Shown in pieces: positions 25,324 to 35,541 of a stretch of DNA of 64,000 nt. The position numbers were made by a program, and so were the translations under genes. Source of the DNA: Thermoflavifilum aggregans (GTDB taxonomy: Bacteria > Bacteroidota > Bacteroidia > Chitinophagales > Chitinophagaceae); the NCBI RefSeq assembly GCF_002797735.1, contig NZ_PGFG01000001.1, positions 372,001 to 436,000 of the forward strand. The letters are read 5' to 3'. A model generated the notes under the pieces. It had not been told where the DNA came from, did not search any database, and worked only from the letters and a program-made list of their open reading frames with translations. Position 1 is the stretch's first letter, and each line of letters begins with the position of its first letter.

Positions 25324-28300
25324 ATGAGGCTTTGTTTGGAAAAGAACGTGTGCGGAGAAACATTTGTAATCATGGCCTGCCTGTACATAGTATTTATGGC
25401 AGGTTGCCGTTCATCTTCATCAGATTATCATCCACCTTCCGATCCGCTTTTTGTTCAGCTTTCTGCCCGGCAAACCGGAATTGATTTTGAAAACCAGGTA
25501 ACTCCTTCAGCTCAGTTTAATGTATTTAATTATCGCAATTTTTATAATGGCGGTGGTGTAGCAATTGGCGATGTGAACAACGATGGATGGGCTGATATTT
25601 TTTTGGTATCCAACCAGGGACAATGCAAATTATATTTGAACGAAGGGCACTGGCATTTTAAAGATGTAACCCAGGAAGCTGGCCTGGAAACCACCCGCGT
25701 TCATTGGTCAACTGGAGTGGCCATGGCCGATGTGAATGGCGATGGCTTGTTGGATATTTATGTATGCAACAGTGGCAATTTGCCGGGAGATGATCGATCG
25801 AATGTACTGTGGATCAATCAGGGTGTAGATAAAAATGGGATTCCTCATTTTAAGGATGAGGCAGCTCAATATGGTTTACAAGATAAAGGTGGTTTTACCA
25901 TACATGCTTCATTTTTTGATTATGACGGCGATGGAGATCTGGACTGTTATATATTGGAAAACAGTTTTAAACCTATCAGCAGTTTTGGCTATGACAAATA
26001 TAAGCTACGGAATCAACGCGATCCTTATGGAGGAGATAAGTTATTGAGAAATGATAACGGGCATTTTGTGGATGTAAGTGATGCTGCTCATATTTATGGC
26101 AGTGTGATCGGATTTGGCCTGGGCGTGAGTGTAGGAGATATCAATGGTGATATGTGGCCGGATATTTATGTATCCAATGATTTTTTTGAACGTGATTATC
26201 TGTATCTGAATCGTGGCGACGGAACTTTTGAAGAAATACTCGATACAGCTATGGGACATATCAGCCAATCATCCATGGGAGCTGATATGGCAGATTTGAA
26301 CAACGATGGCTGGCAGGATATTTATACAACTGATATGCTTCCTGAAAGTGATTATCGTTTGAAAACTACATCTTATTTTGATGATTATGATGTAAATCAA
26401 GAACGATTGAACCATGATTTTCATCATCAATATATGCGCGACATGCTCCAGTTAAATAACGGTGATACTACTTTCAGCGAAATCGGTCAGCTGGCAGGCG
26501 TATATGCTACCGACTGGAGCTGGGGCGCACTGGCATTCGACATGAATAATGATGGATGGAAAGATCTTTTTGTAAGCAACGGTATTTATAAAAACCTTAC
26601 TGACCAGGATTTTATCAGTTATTTCGCCAGTGACGCGAATAAAAAACGAGTTGCAGAAAGCGGAAAATTTGATTACCGTGAGTTTCAGAATAAGATATCT
26701 TCCACTCCAGTTGCAAATTATGCATTCATCAATCAGCATAACCTTACGTTCAGAAATGAGGCGTATGCATTAGGGTTGGCAATGCCCGGATTCAGCAATG
26801 GTGCGGCATACGGTGATCTGGATAATGATGGCGATCTGGATCTGGTGGTGAATAATGTCAACATGCCCTGTTTTATTTACCGCAACATGACCAATGAAAA
26901 ATATCATAAATCCTATATCCGTATCAAACTCAAAGGCACGGGGAAGAATACATTTGGTATTGGTGCTCAGGTTACGGTTTATGCTAATGGTATGGAACAA
27001 ATGCAACAGGAGTTCCCGCAGCGCGGATTTGAATCAAGTATGGATCCGGTGCTGGTATTTGGTCTTGAGCATGCAAAAATCATTGATTCAATTGTAGTCA
27101 TCTGGCCTGATCGCAATCATGAAATGCAGGTATTGAAAAATGTAAAGGTAAACCAAACGCTTACGCTGTATCAGAAAGATGCACATCAACAATTTATTTA
27201 TCATCCACCCGTCTATCATCCATTCTATGAAAATGTTTCTGCATCGAAAATACATGGCAATATCCGACATCAGGAAGATTTATTCTTTGTGGATTTCCAG
27301 AGGGAAAGGCTGATGCCTGAACTGTTATCTACTGAAGGTCCAAAAATTGCTACAGCTGATATCAATGGTGATGGACTTACGGATTTCTTTATCGGCGGCG
27401 CACGTGATGATCCTGGTAAAATTTTTATCCAGCTTCCTGATGGACAGTTCAGGCGAATTGATGAGCCTGCACTCGATGCGGATCGTCATTATGAAGATAT
27501 CGGGGCTGCTTTTGCTGATGTGAACCATGATGGATATCCAGATCTGATCGTTGTTTCCGGCGGTAATGAAGATGATGTGGGCTCACGCTGGCTGGCTCCG
27601 CGTGTATATCTGAACAACGGAAAAGGTATTTTCAGAAAACTTCCGGATGCTTTTCCACCCGAAATTTCAGTGAATGCATCATGTGTGAAGGTTTGTGATT
27701 TTAATCATGATGGATATCCTGATTTATTTATTGGCGGCCGGGATGTACCGGGTATTTATGGAGCTGATCCTAGATCCTATTTGTTGCAAAACGATGGTCA
27801 TGGTCATTTCGTGGATGTGACCGAACGGATTGCTCCGGGCCTTGCCAGGATAGGGATGGTTACAGATGCTTGCTGGGCCGATGTGGATCAAGATGGAAAA
27901 CCAGACTTGATAGTTGTCGGCGAATGGATGCCTATTACCATTTTTAAAAATGAAGGAGGATATTTTAAAAAATGGATTGAAATTCCGCATAGCGAAGGAT
28001 GGTGGCATTGTATCACGGCTGCTGATGTGAATGGGGATGGAAAAATAGATTTTGTGCTGGGAAATTTGGGGCTCAACAGCCAGTTTAAAGCTGACCCGCA
28101 ACATCCAGTACAACTTTACGTGGGTGATTTTGATCACAACGGACAGATTGATTGCATATTGACCAGCTACAAAGATGATGGAAAGTCGTATCCATTTTAC
28201 ATGAAAGATGAAATGTATGCACAGTTTCCCATGTTGAGCAAACGGTTCCCGAAATATGCAGATTATGCAGGAAAAACCATCCAGCAACTGTTTAAACCGG

Positions 28301-28746
28301 AAGAACTAAAAGATGCAGTGATCAAGAAAGCAGAATATCTGCAAACCGCCTTGCTGCTGAACGAGGGGAATGGACATTTCCGTCTGGAAGCACTTCCTGT
28401 CCGTGCACAGTTTTCTCCTGTATTTGCTGCCTTGGTAGAAGATCTGGATGGAGATGGATATCCCGATATTTTCCTTGGTGGAAACTTTTATGGTGTGAAG
28501 CCTCAGATCGGACGATATGATGCCAGTTATGGTTGCTTTCTGAAAGGTGACGGTAAAGGACATTTTACTTATCTCACACCTGAACAGTCCGGATTGTTTA
28601 TACGTGGCGAAGTAAGAGATCTTGCTACATGGGAAGGGAAAGATCATACAAAATATATCCTAGTGGCAAGGAATAATGATAATGCTCTCTTGTTTCAACA
28701 GGTTTATAAAAAAACGAATAAAGATAAACGCCCAACAGTGAAATAA
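25324..28746 (+). CDS. Giant FG-GAP/ASPIC (CRTAC1-type) lipoprotein 1
   Basis: A 1140-residue surface or periplasmic lipoprotein; the lipobox is FMAGC (Cys28). It contains two arrays of FG-GAP/VCBS repeats, about residues 75-530 and 670-1110, rich in calcium-binding DxNxDG loops (VAIGDVNNDGWADIF, MADVNGDGLLDIY). Between them is an ASPIC/UnbV domain (about 535-610, RGFESSMDPVLVFGL...IVVIWPDRN). These propellers bind ligands or proteins; no catalytic site is recognised. It is followed after 11 bp by a paralogue of the same layout and lies behind susCD, so it probably handles the imported substrate or forms part of the surface complex (inference). Confidence 0.9.
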   Translation: MRLCLEKNVCGETFVIMACLYIVFMAGCRSSSSDYHPPSDPLFVQLSARQTGIDFENQVTPSAQFNVFNYRNFYNGGGVAIGDVNNDGWADIFLVSNQGQCKLYLNEGHWHFKDVTQEAGLETTRVHWSTGVAMADVNGDGLLDIYVCNSGNLPGDDRSNVLWINQGVDKNGIPHFKDEAAQYGLQDKGGFTIHASFFDYDGDGDLDCYILENSFKPISSFGYDKYKLRNQRDPYGGDKLLRNDNGHFVDVSDAAHIYGSVIGFGLGVSVGDINGDMWPDIYVSNDFFERDYLYLNRGDGTFEEILDTAMGHISQSSMGADMADLNNDGWQDIYTTDMLPESDYRLKTTSYFDDYDVNQERLNHDFHHQYMRDMLQLNNGDTTFSEIGQLAGVYATDWSWGALAFDMNNDGWKDLFVSNGIYKNLTDQDFISYFASDANKKRVAESGKFDYREFQNKISSTPVANYAFINQHNLTFRNEAYALGLAMPGFSNGAAYGDLDNDGDLDLVVNNVNMPCFIYRNMTNEKYHKSYIRIKLKGTGKNTFGIGAQVTVYANGMEQMQQEFPQRGFESSMDPVLVFGLEHAKIIDSIVVIWPDRNHEMQVLKNVKVNQTLTLYQKDAHQQFIYHPPVYHPFYENVSASKIHGNIRHQEDLFFVDFQRERLMPELLSTEGPKIATADINGDGLTDFFIGGARDDPGKIFIQLPDGQFRRIDEPALDADRHYEDIGAAFADVNHDGYPDLIVVSGGNEDDVGSRWLAPRVYLNNGKGIFRKLPDAFPPEISVNASCVKVCDFNHDGYPDLFIGGRDVPGIYGADPRSYLLQNDGHGHFVDVTERIAPGLARIGMVTDACWADVDQDGKPDLIVVGEWMPITIFKNEGGYFKKWIEIPHSEGWWHCITAADVNGDGKIDFVLGNLGLNSQFKADPQHPVQLYVGDFDHNGQIDCILTSYKDDGKSYPFYMKDEMYAQFPMLSKRFPKYADYAGKTIQQLFKPEELKDAVIKKAEYLQTALLLNEGNGHFRLEALPVRAQFSPVFAALVEDLDGDGYPDIFLGGNFYGVKPQIGRYDASYGCFLKGDGKGHFTYLTPEQSGLFIRGEVRDLATWEGKDHTKYILVARNNDNALLFQQVYKKTNKDKRPTVK

Positions 28747-28757
28747 AATCCGTATCC

Positions 28758-31700
28758 ATGTTATCAGGTCATATATTAAAATCAATATTGCTTCCATTTG
28801 CAACCTGTTGTTTGTTTCTGGTAGCGTGCAGCCGTTCGGAAAAACTTTTTATTGCACTGAAACCAGATCAAACCGGGATTGATTTTGTGAATGAAGTGCA
28901 CGACAGTTCAGACATGAACATCCTGGATTACATGTATTATTACAACGGCGGTGGGGTAGCATTGGGCGATATCAATAATGACGGGCTGGATGATATTTTG
29001 CTGACTTCCAATAAACATGGTATTCGTTTGTATGAAAACGAGGGACACATGCATTTTAAAGATATTACTCGCCAGGCAGGTCTGGAAACGGATGCCAGCT
29101 GGATTACAGGAGCTGTGATGGCCGATGTAAACGGCGATGGATGGCTTGATATTTACGTCTGTGTGGTAAGTGGATATCAGGGGCTGCAGGGACATAATTT
29201 GCTTTTTATCAATCAACACAATGGTACCTTCAAAGAAGAATCAGCAGCTTACGGGTTGGATTTTCGGGGCTTTTGCACTCAGGCCAGTTTTTTTGATTAT
29301 GATCATGATGGTGATCTGGATTTGTTTCTGGTTTGCCATGCCGTGCATTCTGCTGAAACGTATGGCGATACATCATTGAGATCGCATTTCAGTGAAGTGA
29401 GCGGAGGGCATCTGTTTCGCAATGATCATGGGCATTTTGTGGAAGTAACCCGCCAGGCGGGTATCATTGCCAGTCCTATTAGTTACGGGTTGAGTGCCAT
29501 CGTCGGCGATTTCAACAATGATGGCTGGGATGATATCTATGAAGGAAATGATTTTCAGGAAAATGATTACTACTACATCAACAATCATGATGGAACATTT
29601 ACAGAAATGAATAGCAAGGCTTTTGGCCACGAAAGCAAGTCCACCATGGGTTCAGATGCGGCCGACATCAACCACGATGGCTGGTTGGATCTGGTTACGC
29701 TGGATATGCTACCTGAAGATGAGAAAATCCTGAAATCCACCGCCAACGACGATCCTTATGAGATGGCCCTTTATAAAATGAAGCTGGGTTACAGCCCGCA
29801 ATATACCCGCAACATGCTGCAGCTGAATACTTATGGAGGTAAATACTTTAGCGAAATCGGACTGATGGCTGGGATAGCCGCTACCGACTGGAGCTGGTCG
29901 CCCCTGATTGCCGATTTCAATAATGATGGTATTCCCGATCTTTTTGTATCGGCCGGTATATGGAGAAGAGCCAATGACCTGGATTATATTCGGTTTATAG
30001 CCAACACCCAGGTGGCCAAAAGTTTGTCTGACACTCGTTTGCTCGATCAAGAAGCTATTCAGCACATGCCCCAGGGTCCGGTACATAATTTCATCTTTGA
30101 AGGCACCGATCATCTGCTTTTTATAGATCGATCTTCACAATGGGGAATGAATCAACCCGGCTTTTCCAATGGAGCTGCTTATGCGGATTTGGACAATGAT
30201 GGCGATCTTGATCTCGTTGTAAACAACCTCAATGAACCAGCTGTCATTTATAAAAATCAAACCCGTGAAAAATATCATGCACATTATCTCCGGATAAAAT
30301 GTGCGGGCAGTGACAGCAATCGGTTTGGCATCGGAGCAAAGGTGATACTCAAATATCATGGTAAATTCCAGTATGCCTACATACAGCCTACCCGTGGTTT
30401 TGAAAGTGCTACAGATCCCACTTTGTTTTTTGGCCTCGGAAAAGATACCATTGTGGATAGCTTGCAGGTGATCTGGCCCAGAGGTGAAAAGCAGGTGCTC
30501 AGGCATGTACATGCAGATCAGATCCTGACGCTTTACCAGAATCAGGCACGGGATAGCGGCCCGGAATGGTTACCACAAATGCGGGAAAATCAGTTTTTAT
30601 TTACTAATTATACCGACAGCCTTTCTTCAGTTCAGTTTATACATCGGGGAGATCCCAGTTTTATTGATTTTGCCCGGCAGCCTTTTATTCCGCATATGGT
30701 ATCTACAGATGCTCCCAAAGTTGCTGTGGGAGATGTAAATGGGGACGGACTTGAAGATTTTTATGTGTGCGGAGGTAAATTTCAGGCTGGAGCTCTTTAT
30801 ATCCAAAAGCCTGATGGGCAGTTTGTATTATCTGATCAGCCTGCATTCCAGCAGGACTCACTTTGTATTGACCAAGATGCTGTATTTGTAGATGTGAACC
30901 ATGACGGATATCCCGACTTGTATGTGGTAAGTGGCGGAGGTGAATTTTATGATGGTATGAAACCCCTGCTGGATCGCATTTATCTCAATGATGGCAGGGG
31001 ACATTTTATCAAAGACACTGCGGCATTGCCACCCATGTATGTAAATAAATCCTGTGTAAGAATATGTGATTTGAATCAGGATGGATATCCGGATTTGTTT
31101 GTGGGTGGCAGGGTTCATGCATTGGATTATGGACAGATACCGCGCTCTTATTTGCTTATCAATGATGGCAAAGGACATTTCCGGGATGCAACCGATCAGA
31201 TTGCTCCCGGGTTGAGTCATGTTGGCCTGGTGACTGATGCGATCTGGACAGATTTCAACGGAGATGGAAAACCTGATTTGATTGTGGTGGGTGAATGGAT
31301 GCCTATCAGTTTTTTTGAAAACGATGGACACGGACATCTGAAGAATGTAACCCAAAACATGGGCATGGAACATACCAATGGCTGGTGGCAATGTATCGTG
31401 CCGGCAGATCTGGACGGGGATGGGAAAACAGATTATCTGGTGGGTAATTACGGGATGAATACAAAATTTCATCCCACCGAAAAAAATCCGGTGAAGCTTT
31501 ATATCGTTCCTTCATCACAACAATCAACTGATGTTACCATTCTCACTTATGCACAGAATGGCCATGATTATCCTTTGGTTGGGAAGGATGTTTTTGATCA
31601 GCAATTTCCCGAAAGAATGAAAAAAAAGTTTCCGGCTTATCATGATTTTGCCGGACAAACCATACAAGATATTTTAGGATTAGCGCTTCAGCATGCCCGT

Positions 31701-32084
31701 GTATGGCATGCATACACTTTCCAATCAGTCTGGCTGCATAATCTTGGGAATGGAAAATTTGAAATACTTCCTTTGCCTGTGGAAGCTCAGGTGGCTCCAA
31801 TCCGAACTTTTGATGTGGGTGATTTCAATCACGACGGGCATCCGGATGTACTGGTGGGTGGTAATTTTTATGGTGTATTGCCTGCTGAAGGTCGTTATGA
31901 CGCCAATGATGGAATTGTTTTATTGGGCGATGGCAAAGGTCATTTCCGGGCAGCATGGCCCTGGCAGACCGGATTTTTTGTAAACGGAGAAGTGAGGGAC
32001 ATTAAAACCCTGCATATGAAAAACGATTCGTTGATTATGGTAGCCCGCTATGATCAGCGTTTGTTGTTTTTTAAAAACAAATAA
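28758..32084 (+). CDS. Giant FG-GAP/ASPIC (CRTAC1-type) lipoprotein 2
   Basis: A 1108-residue paralogue of the preceding gene with the same order of parts: lipobox FLVACSR, a first FG-GAP array (about residues 60-500), ASPIC/UnbV (about 510-590, RGFESATDPTLFFGLGKDTIVDSLQVIWPRG) and a second FG-GAP array (about 640-1080). The two share a conserved opening (QTGIDFxNxV, YNGGGVAxGDxNND) and ending (FVNGEVRDI/FIRGEVRDL). The tandem arrangement points to duplication followed by divergence. The GH65 gene starts 8 bp after its stop, so the two are cotranscribed. Confidence 0.9.
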   Translation: MLSGHILKSILLPFATCCLFLVACSRSEKLFIALKPDQTGIDFVNEVHDSSDMNILDYMYYYNGGGVALGDINNDGLDDILLTSNKHGIRLYENEGHMHFKDITRQAGLETDASWITGAVMADVNGDGWLDIYVCVVSGYQGLQGHNLLFINQHNGTFKEESAAYGLDFRGFCTQASFFDYDHDGDLDLFLVCHAVHSAETYGDTSLRSHFSEVSGGHLFRNDHGHFVEVTRQAGIIASPISYGLSAIVGDFNNDGWDDIYEGNDFQENDYYYINNHDGTFTEMNSKAFGHESKSTMGSDAADINHDGWLDLVTLDMLPEDEKILKSTANDDPYEMALYKMKLGYSPQYTRNMLQLNTYGGKYFSEIGLMAGIAATDWSWSPLIADFNNDGIPDLFVSAGIWRRANDLDYIRFIANTQVAKSLSDTRLLDQEAIQHMPQGPVHNFIFEGTDHLLFIDRSSQWGMNQPGFSNGAAYADLDNDGDLDLVVNNLNEPAVIYKNQTREKYHAHYLRIKCAGSDSNRFGIGAKVILKYHGKFQYAYIQPTRGFESATDPTLFFGLGKDTIVDSLQVIWPRGEKQVLRHVHADQILTLYQNQARDSGPEWLPQMRENQFLFTNYTDSLSSVQFIHRGDPSFIDFARQPFIPHMVSTDAPKVAVGDVNGDGLEDFYVCGGKFQAGALYIQKPDGQFVLSDQPAFQQDSLCIDQDAVFVDVNHDGYPDLYVVSGGGEFYDGMKPLLDRIYLNDGRGHFIKDTAALPPMYVNKSCVRICDLNQDGYPDLFVGGRVHALDYGQIPRSYLLINDGKGHFRDATDQIAPGLSHVGLVTDAIWTDFNGDGKPDLIVVGEWMPISFFENDGHGHLKNVTQNMGMEHTNGWWQCIVPADLDGDGKTDYLVGNYGMNTKFHPTEKNPVKLYIVPSSQQSTDVTILTYAQNGHDYPLVGKDVFDQQFPERMKKKFPAYHDFAGQTIQDILGLALQHARVWHAYTFQSVWLHNLGNGKFEILPLPVEAQVAPIRTFDVGDFNHDGHPDVLVGGNFYGVLPAEGRYDANDGIVLLGDGKGHFRAAWPWQTGFFVNGEVRDIKTLHMKNDSLIMVARYDQRLLFFKNK

Positions 32085-32092
32085 TTGTTTTT

Positions 32093-34159
32093 ATGAGGAC
32101 AACTTCATGCATGAGAAAAAATTTCGGCTTGCTGGCAGCTATTCTTTTATCAATCAATTTGCCGCATGCCTTGTATGCACAATCTGAAAATTCCTGGATC
32201 TGGCAATTGCAAGCTGATCATCCGGATCCTTCGCATTACTATGGTGTTACGGTAGCAAATGGAATATTAGGAATCGTTTCTGCGCCCGACCCATTGAGTG
32301 TAAAAGAAATTGTATTAAACGGTGCTTACGATCAGTATGGGCGGGGCCGGGTAAGCAATCTGCTGAAAACATTCAGCTTCGCCAATGTGGATCTGACAAT
32401 CAACGGACAACAGGTAACCCCACAACAAATCAGCCATTTTCACCAGACGCTCGACATGTATCGGGCTGTGTTCACATCTTCATTCGATGTAGGTAATCTG
32501 GCTCATGTAACCTGCTCCTGGCGGGCATTGCGGCAATTGCCTTACAATATGCTGGTTACGGTTGACATACAAGCTAAACAACCAATCACAATTTCTGCGG
32601 CCAGTGTGATTGAAGCTCCGGATATGCTGCGCAATGTGCAGCAATTTTATGAGGATATTGCCAGCCCGCATGGGCCGCTGCATGTGTTGTTTTCCACTGC
32701 TTCTAGTCCCACGGGCAAACTGTCAGTAGCGGCAGCCACCTGTTTTTTGTTTGATGAAGCCCGCGATCAGCAGCCGCGAGTTACGCATGAAATGTGGGAC
32801 AACAACCGACATCTGATGCGGTTCAGCCAATCTCTGCAGGCCGGAGAAACCTATACGTTTTCCATTGCGGGTGCAACCATCAGCAGCGCACAGAGTGCGG
32901 ATCCCGCCAATGATGCAGAGCGGCTGACCATTTTTGAAGCCCTGCAGACCCGCAAGGAGCTGATTGACGCTCACAACAATGCCTGGCAGCAGCTCTGGCA
33001 AAGCGATATCCAGATTGAAGGCGATGATACCACCCAGCGTGATATTCACAGCATGTTGTATCATCTGTACAGCTTTGTGCGTGAGGGCTCGGGTTATAGT
33101 CTTTCACCTATGGGCTTATCCGGATTGGGATACAATGGGCATGTGTTCTGGGATGCTGATCTGTGGATGTATCCGGTATTATTGCAGCTGCATCCTGAAA
33201 TTGCCCGTTCGTTGATCGAATATCGGATTCATCGCCTGCCTCAGGCCATAGCCAATGCATATGCTCATGGATATCAGGGAGCGATGTATCCATGGGAATC
33301 AGCGGCCAGCGGGGAAGAAGAAACACCCGTCTGGGCATTGTCTGGTCCATTTGAACATCATATTACTGCTTGCGTAGCTATTGCTATCTGGCAGTACTTC
33401 TGTGTTACCCACGACACAGCATGGCTCAGGAATGAGGCTTATCCGGTATTGGAAGCCACGGCAAATTTCTGGGTTTCGCGGGTGCAAAAAGCTGCTGATG
33501 GCTATCATATCCGCAACGTGGTCGCTGCTGATGAATGGGCAGAGAATGTGGATGATGATGCTTTTACCAACGGAGCAGCCATTGAAAATCTGCGCGATGC
33601 CATCCGGGCAGCACAGATCATCGGAGCTGAACCGGACCCGCATTGGCAAAAGGTGGCCGACCATATTGTGATCTTGCATTTTCCTGATGGGGTGATCCGA
33701 GAACATGCCACCTATCAAGGAGAACAGATTAAACAGGCGGATGTGAACCTGCTGGCATATCCCCTGGGATTGATCCGGGATACGTTGCAGATCAGAAAAG
33801 ATCTTGCATATTATGAACCGCGCATTGGTCAGGGCCCGGCCATGAGTTATGCCATGCTTGGCTTGTTGTATGAAAGGCTGGGATATCCTGAAAAAGCCTA
33901 TGCTTTGTTTAAACGTGGATACGTACCCAATGAACTGCCTCCCTTTGGTGTACTGGCTGAAACAGCCGGCGGCACCAATCCTTATTTTGCCACCGGAGCG
34001 GGAGGTATATTACAGTGTGTATTGAATGGCTTCGGCGGTTTGCAGATTACCGAAAACGGCATCATTCAGCTGAAAACCCGTTTACCAGCGCGGTGGAAAT
34101 CGTTGACCATCACGGGTGTTGGAATGGGTAAAAAAAATTTTATAGTTTCCAATAAATAA
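32093..34159 (+). CDS. Exported GH65 glycoside hydrolase
   Basis: A 688-residue family GH65 enzyme with a Sec signal peptide (cleavage near LYAQ; an ATG at 32111 may be the true start). Conserved parts are a beta-sandwich N-domain, the (alpha/alpha)6 barrel motif YNGHVFWDADLWMYP (near residue 345), GAMYPWESA, the catalytic-acid segment VAADEWAENVDDDAFTN (Glu481) and KQADVNLLAYPLG (near 547). Glu623 in LAETAGGTNPYF matches in spacing the catalytic base of hydrolase-type GH65 enzymes such as the Flavobacterium johnsoniae kojibiose hydrolase, which argues against a phosphorylase. The likely substrates are alpha-glucosides in the periplasm. Linkage specificity is not readable. Confidence 0.88.
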   Translation: MRTTSCMRKNFGLLAAILLSINLPHALYAQSENSWIWQLQADHPDPSHYYGVTVANGILGIVSAPDPLSVKEIVLNGAYDQYGRGRVSNLLKTFSFANVDLTINGQQVTPQQISHFHQTLDMYRAVFTSSFDVGNLAHVTCSWRALRQLPYNMLVTVDIQAKQPITISAASVIEAPDMLRNVQQFYEDIASPHGPLHVLFSTASSPTGKLSVAAATCFLFDEARDQQPRVTHEMWDNNRHLMRFSQSLQAGETYTFSIAGATISSAQSADPANDAERLTIFEALQTRKELIDAHNNAWQQLWQSDIQIEGDDTTQRDIHSMLYHLYSFVREGSGYSLSPMGLSGLGYNGHVFWDADLWMYPVLLQLHPEIARSLIEYRIHRLPQAIANAYAHGYQGAMYPWESAASGEEETPVWALSGPFEHHITACVAIAIWQYFCVTHDTAWLRNEAYPVLEATANFWVSRVQKAADGYHIRNVVAADEWAENVDDDAFTNGAAIENLRDAIRAAQIIGAEPDPHWQKVADHIVILHFPDGVIREHATYQGEQIKQADVNLLAYPLGLIRDTLQIRKDLAYYEPRIGQGPAMSYAMLGLLYERLGYPEKAYALFKRGYVPNELPPFGVLAETAGGTNPYFATGAGGILQCVLNGFGGLQITENGIIQLKTRLPARWKSLTITGVGMGKKNFIVSNK

Positions 34160-34173
34160 ACTAACTTTCGCAG

Positions 34174-34719
34174 GTGCGCAAACTCACTACCATAATACTC
34201 CTGTTGCTGTTTGCATTTTACGCTGCAGGATATTATTTCGTATATCAGTTCATGATATACCAACATAGTTTTGCCGGTATAGATCCTGCGCATGTGACCA
34301 ATCAGGCTGAGATTGCCATCTTAAAGATTCCGGTTTACCTACCTTATTTACCGCAGGCTACACATGAAGAAAAAACCGATGGAAGTGTGCAGATTGATGG
34401 CATCTGGTATCGGGCTGTGAGTAAACATTTGTACAACGATACACTGTATGTGAAATGTGTGAAAGACCGGGAGCGGATGACATTAAACGAATGGTTTCAT
34501 GATTTTGTCCGGTTCAGCTTTGGTAATAATTCCAACTCAAATAACCATCAGGATTTGTACAAATCATTTTTCAAAGAATATATTTCCGATCTTACTCACT
34601 GGCATTGTCCAAATGCTGTAGTAAGTGTGCTGCAATTTGCAGAATGCACGCCTGTTTTATCGATGCTAGAGCTGGATCAACTCACACCACCTCCCAGATT
34701 CTCCTTTCAGGCTTGCTGA
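34174..34719 (+). CDS. Membrane-anchored protein of unknown function
   Basis: A 181-residue protein that I do not recognise. The GTG start at 34174 gives an N-terminal transmembrane segment (residues 4-26, LTTIILLLLFAFYAAGYYFVYQF), followed by a soluble domain, probably periplasmic. Cysteines at CVKD, HWHCPN, AECTP and the terminal QAC, together with a His/Trp cluster (SDLTHWHCPNA), stand out. It starts 14 bp after the GH65 stop and so probably belongs to the same transcript. A 220-bp gap separates it from the AhpD-like genes. Confidence 0.6.
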   Translation: MRKLTTIILLLLFAFYAAGYYFVYQFMIYQHSFAGIDPAHVTNQAEIAILKIPVYLPYLPQATHEEKTDGSVQIDGIWYRAVSKHLYNDTLYVKCVKDRERMTLNEWFHDFVRFSFGNNSNSNNHQDLYKSFFKEYISDLTHWHCPNAVVSVLQFAECTPVLSMLELDQLTPPPRFSFQAC

Positions 34720-34939
34720 ACATCAGGTTGCTTATCATATCATGATGTGTACCCATGATGCATGCATGGCATGCAGTAAGTTTTGTATGTAGTGTATATT
34801 CAGTGGAGTGCATATGCCTGGGTATGATGTGATCAATCTGGTTATTCGGCAAGTATTCCAGCCATTCTGTACAGGGTTTTGCAAGTCCCTGCTTATTATC
34901 ATTATCATCATTGCTTTACCCATAAAAAACAAAAAAAAC

Positions 34940-35509
34940 ATGTCTTGCTATATCAATTTACCTGATCCCGCATTGCCGGGCATCTGGGGACCTATGCGTT
35001 TCAGACCTGAAACGGCACCTCCTCTTTCCCATATTGCACAGGCCTTGTTGCAGACTGATGAAGGCATCAGCCGGATGGAACGTGAATGGATTGCATCCTA
35101 TGTGTCTTATCTAAACGGTTGTCATTTCTGCCACACCATTCACGGTGCAGTAACCTGTGCACACGCGCACGAGTCTGTGGATATGATTGATGAAATTGAA
35201 AAAGGCCCTGAATCAGATTTGTTATCCGAAAAAATGAAAGCCTTACTGGTGATTGCTGCACAGGTGCAGAAAGGAGGTAAACATGTAACCCGGGAGGCTA
35301 TTGAAGCTGCCAGACAGGCAGGCGCCACAGATCTGGAAATCCATGATACGGTGCTGATTGCAGCCGCCTTTTGTATGTTCAATCGTTATGTGGATGGCCT
35401 GCACACCTGGGCTCCGCCTGATCGCCAGCTATATGCAGAAGAAGGCAAACGGATGGCTATAGAAGGTTATCTGCGTAAAAATAAAGGACAACAAATGCAA
35501 AAAGTGTAA
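34940..35509 (+). CDS. AhpD-like / carboxymuconolactone decarboxylase-family protein 1
   Basis: A 189-residue all-helical AhpD-like protein from the ATG at 34940 (MSCYINLPDPALPGI); 44 open codons upstream are low complexity and not conserved. The redox motif is CHFCHTIH (CxxC with the following His) preceded by EREWIASYVSYLN, as in the peroxidase-related group of the CMD superfamily. Such proteins reduce peroxides or peroxiredoxins, or act on unknown small molecules. A near-identical paralogue follows after 32 bp. Confidence 0.85.
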   Translation: MSCYINLPDPALPGIWGPMRFRPETAPPLSHIAQALLQTDEGISRMEREWIASYVSYLNGCHFCHTIHGAVTCAHAHESVDMIDEIEKGPESDLLSEKMKALLVIAAQVQKGGKHVTREAIEAARQAGATDLEIHDTVLIAAAFCMFNRYVDGLHTWAPPDRQLYAEEGKRMAIEGYLRKNKGQQMQKV

Positions 35510-35541
35510 TCATTATTTTCTCACCTAAAAAACGAAAAAAC

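Noticed and set aside
25324-32084. DNA-level repeats or CRISPR-like periodicity in the FG-GAP genes
   Set aside because: The periodicity is in the protein (DxNxDG loops, for example GATGTGAACAACGATGG), with diverged codons and irregular spacing; there are no conserved direct repeats with unique spacers.
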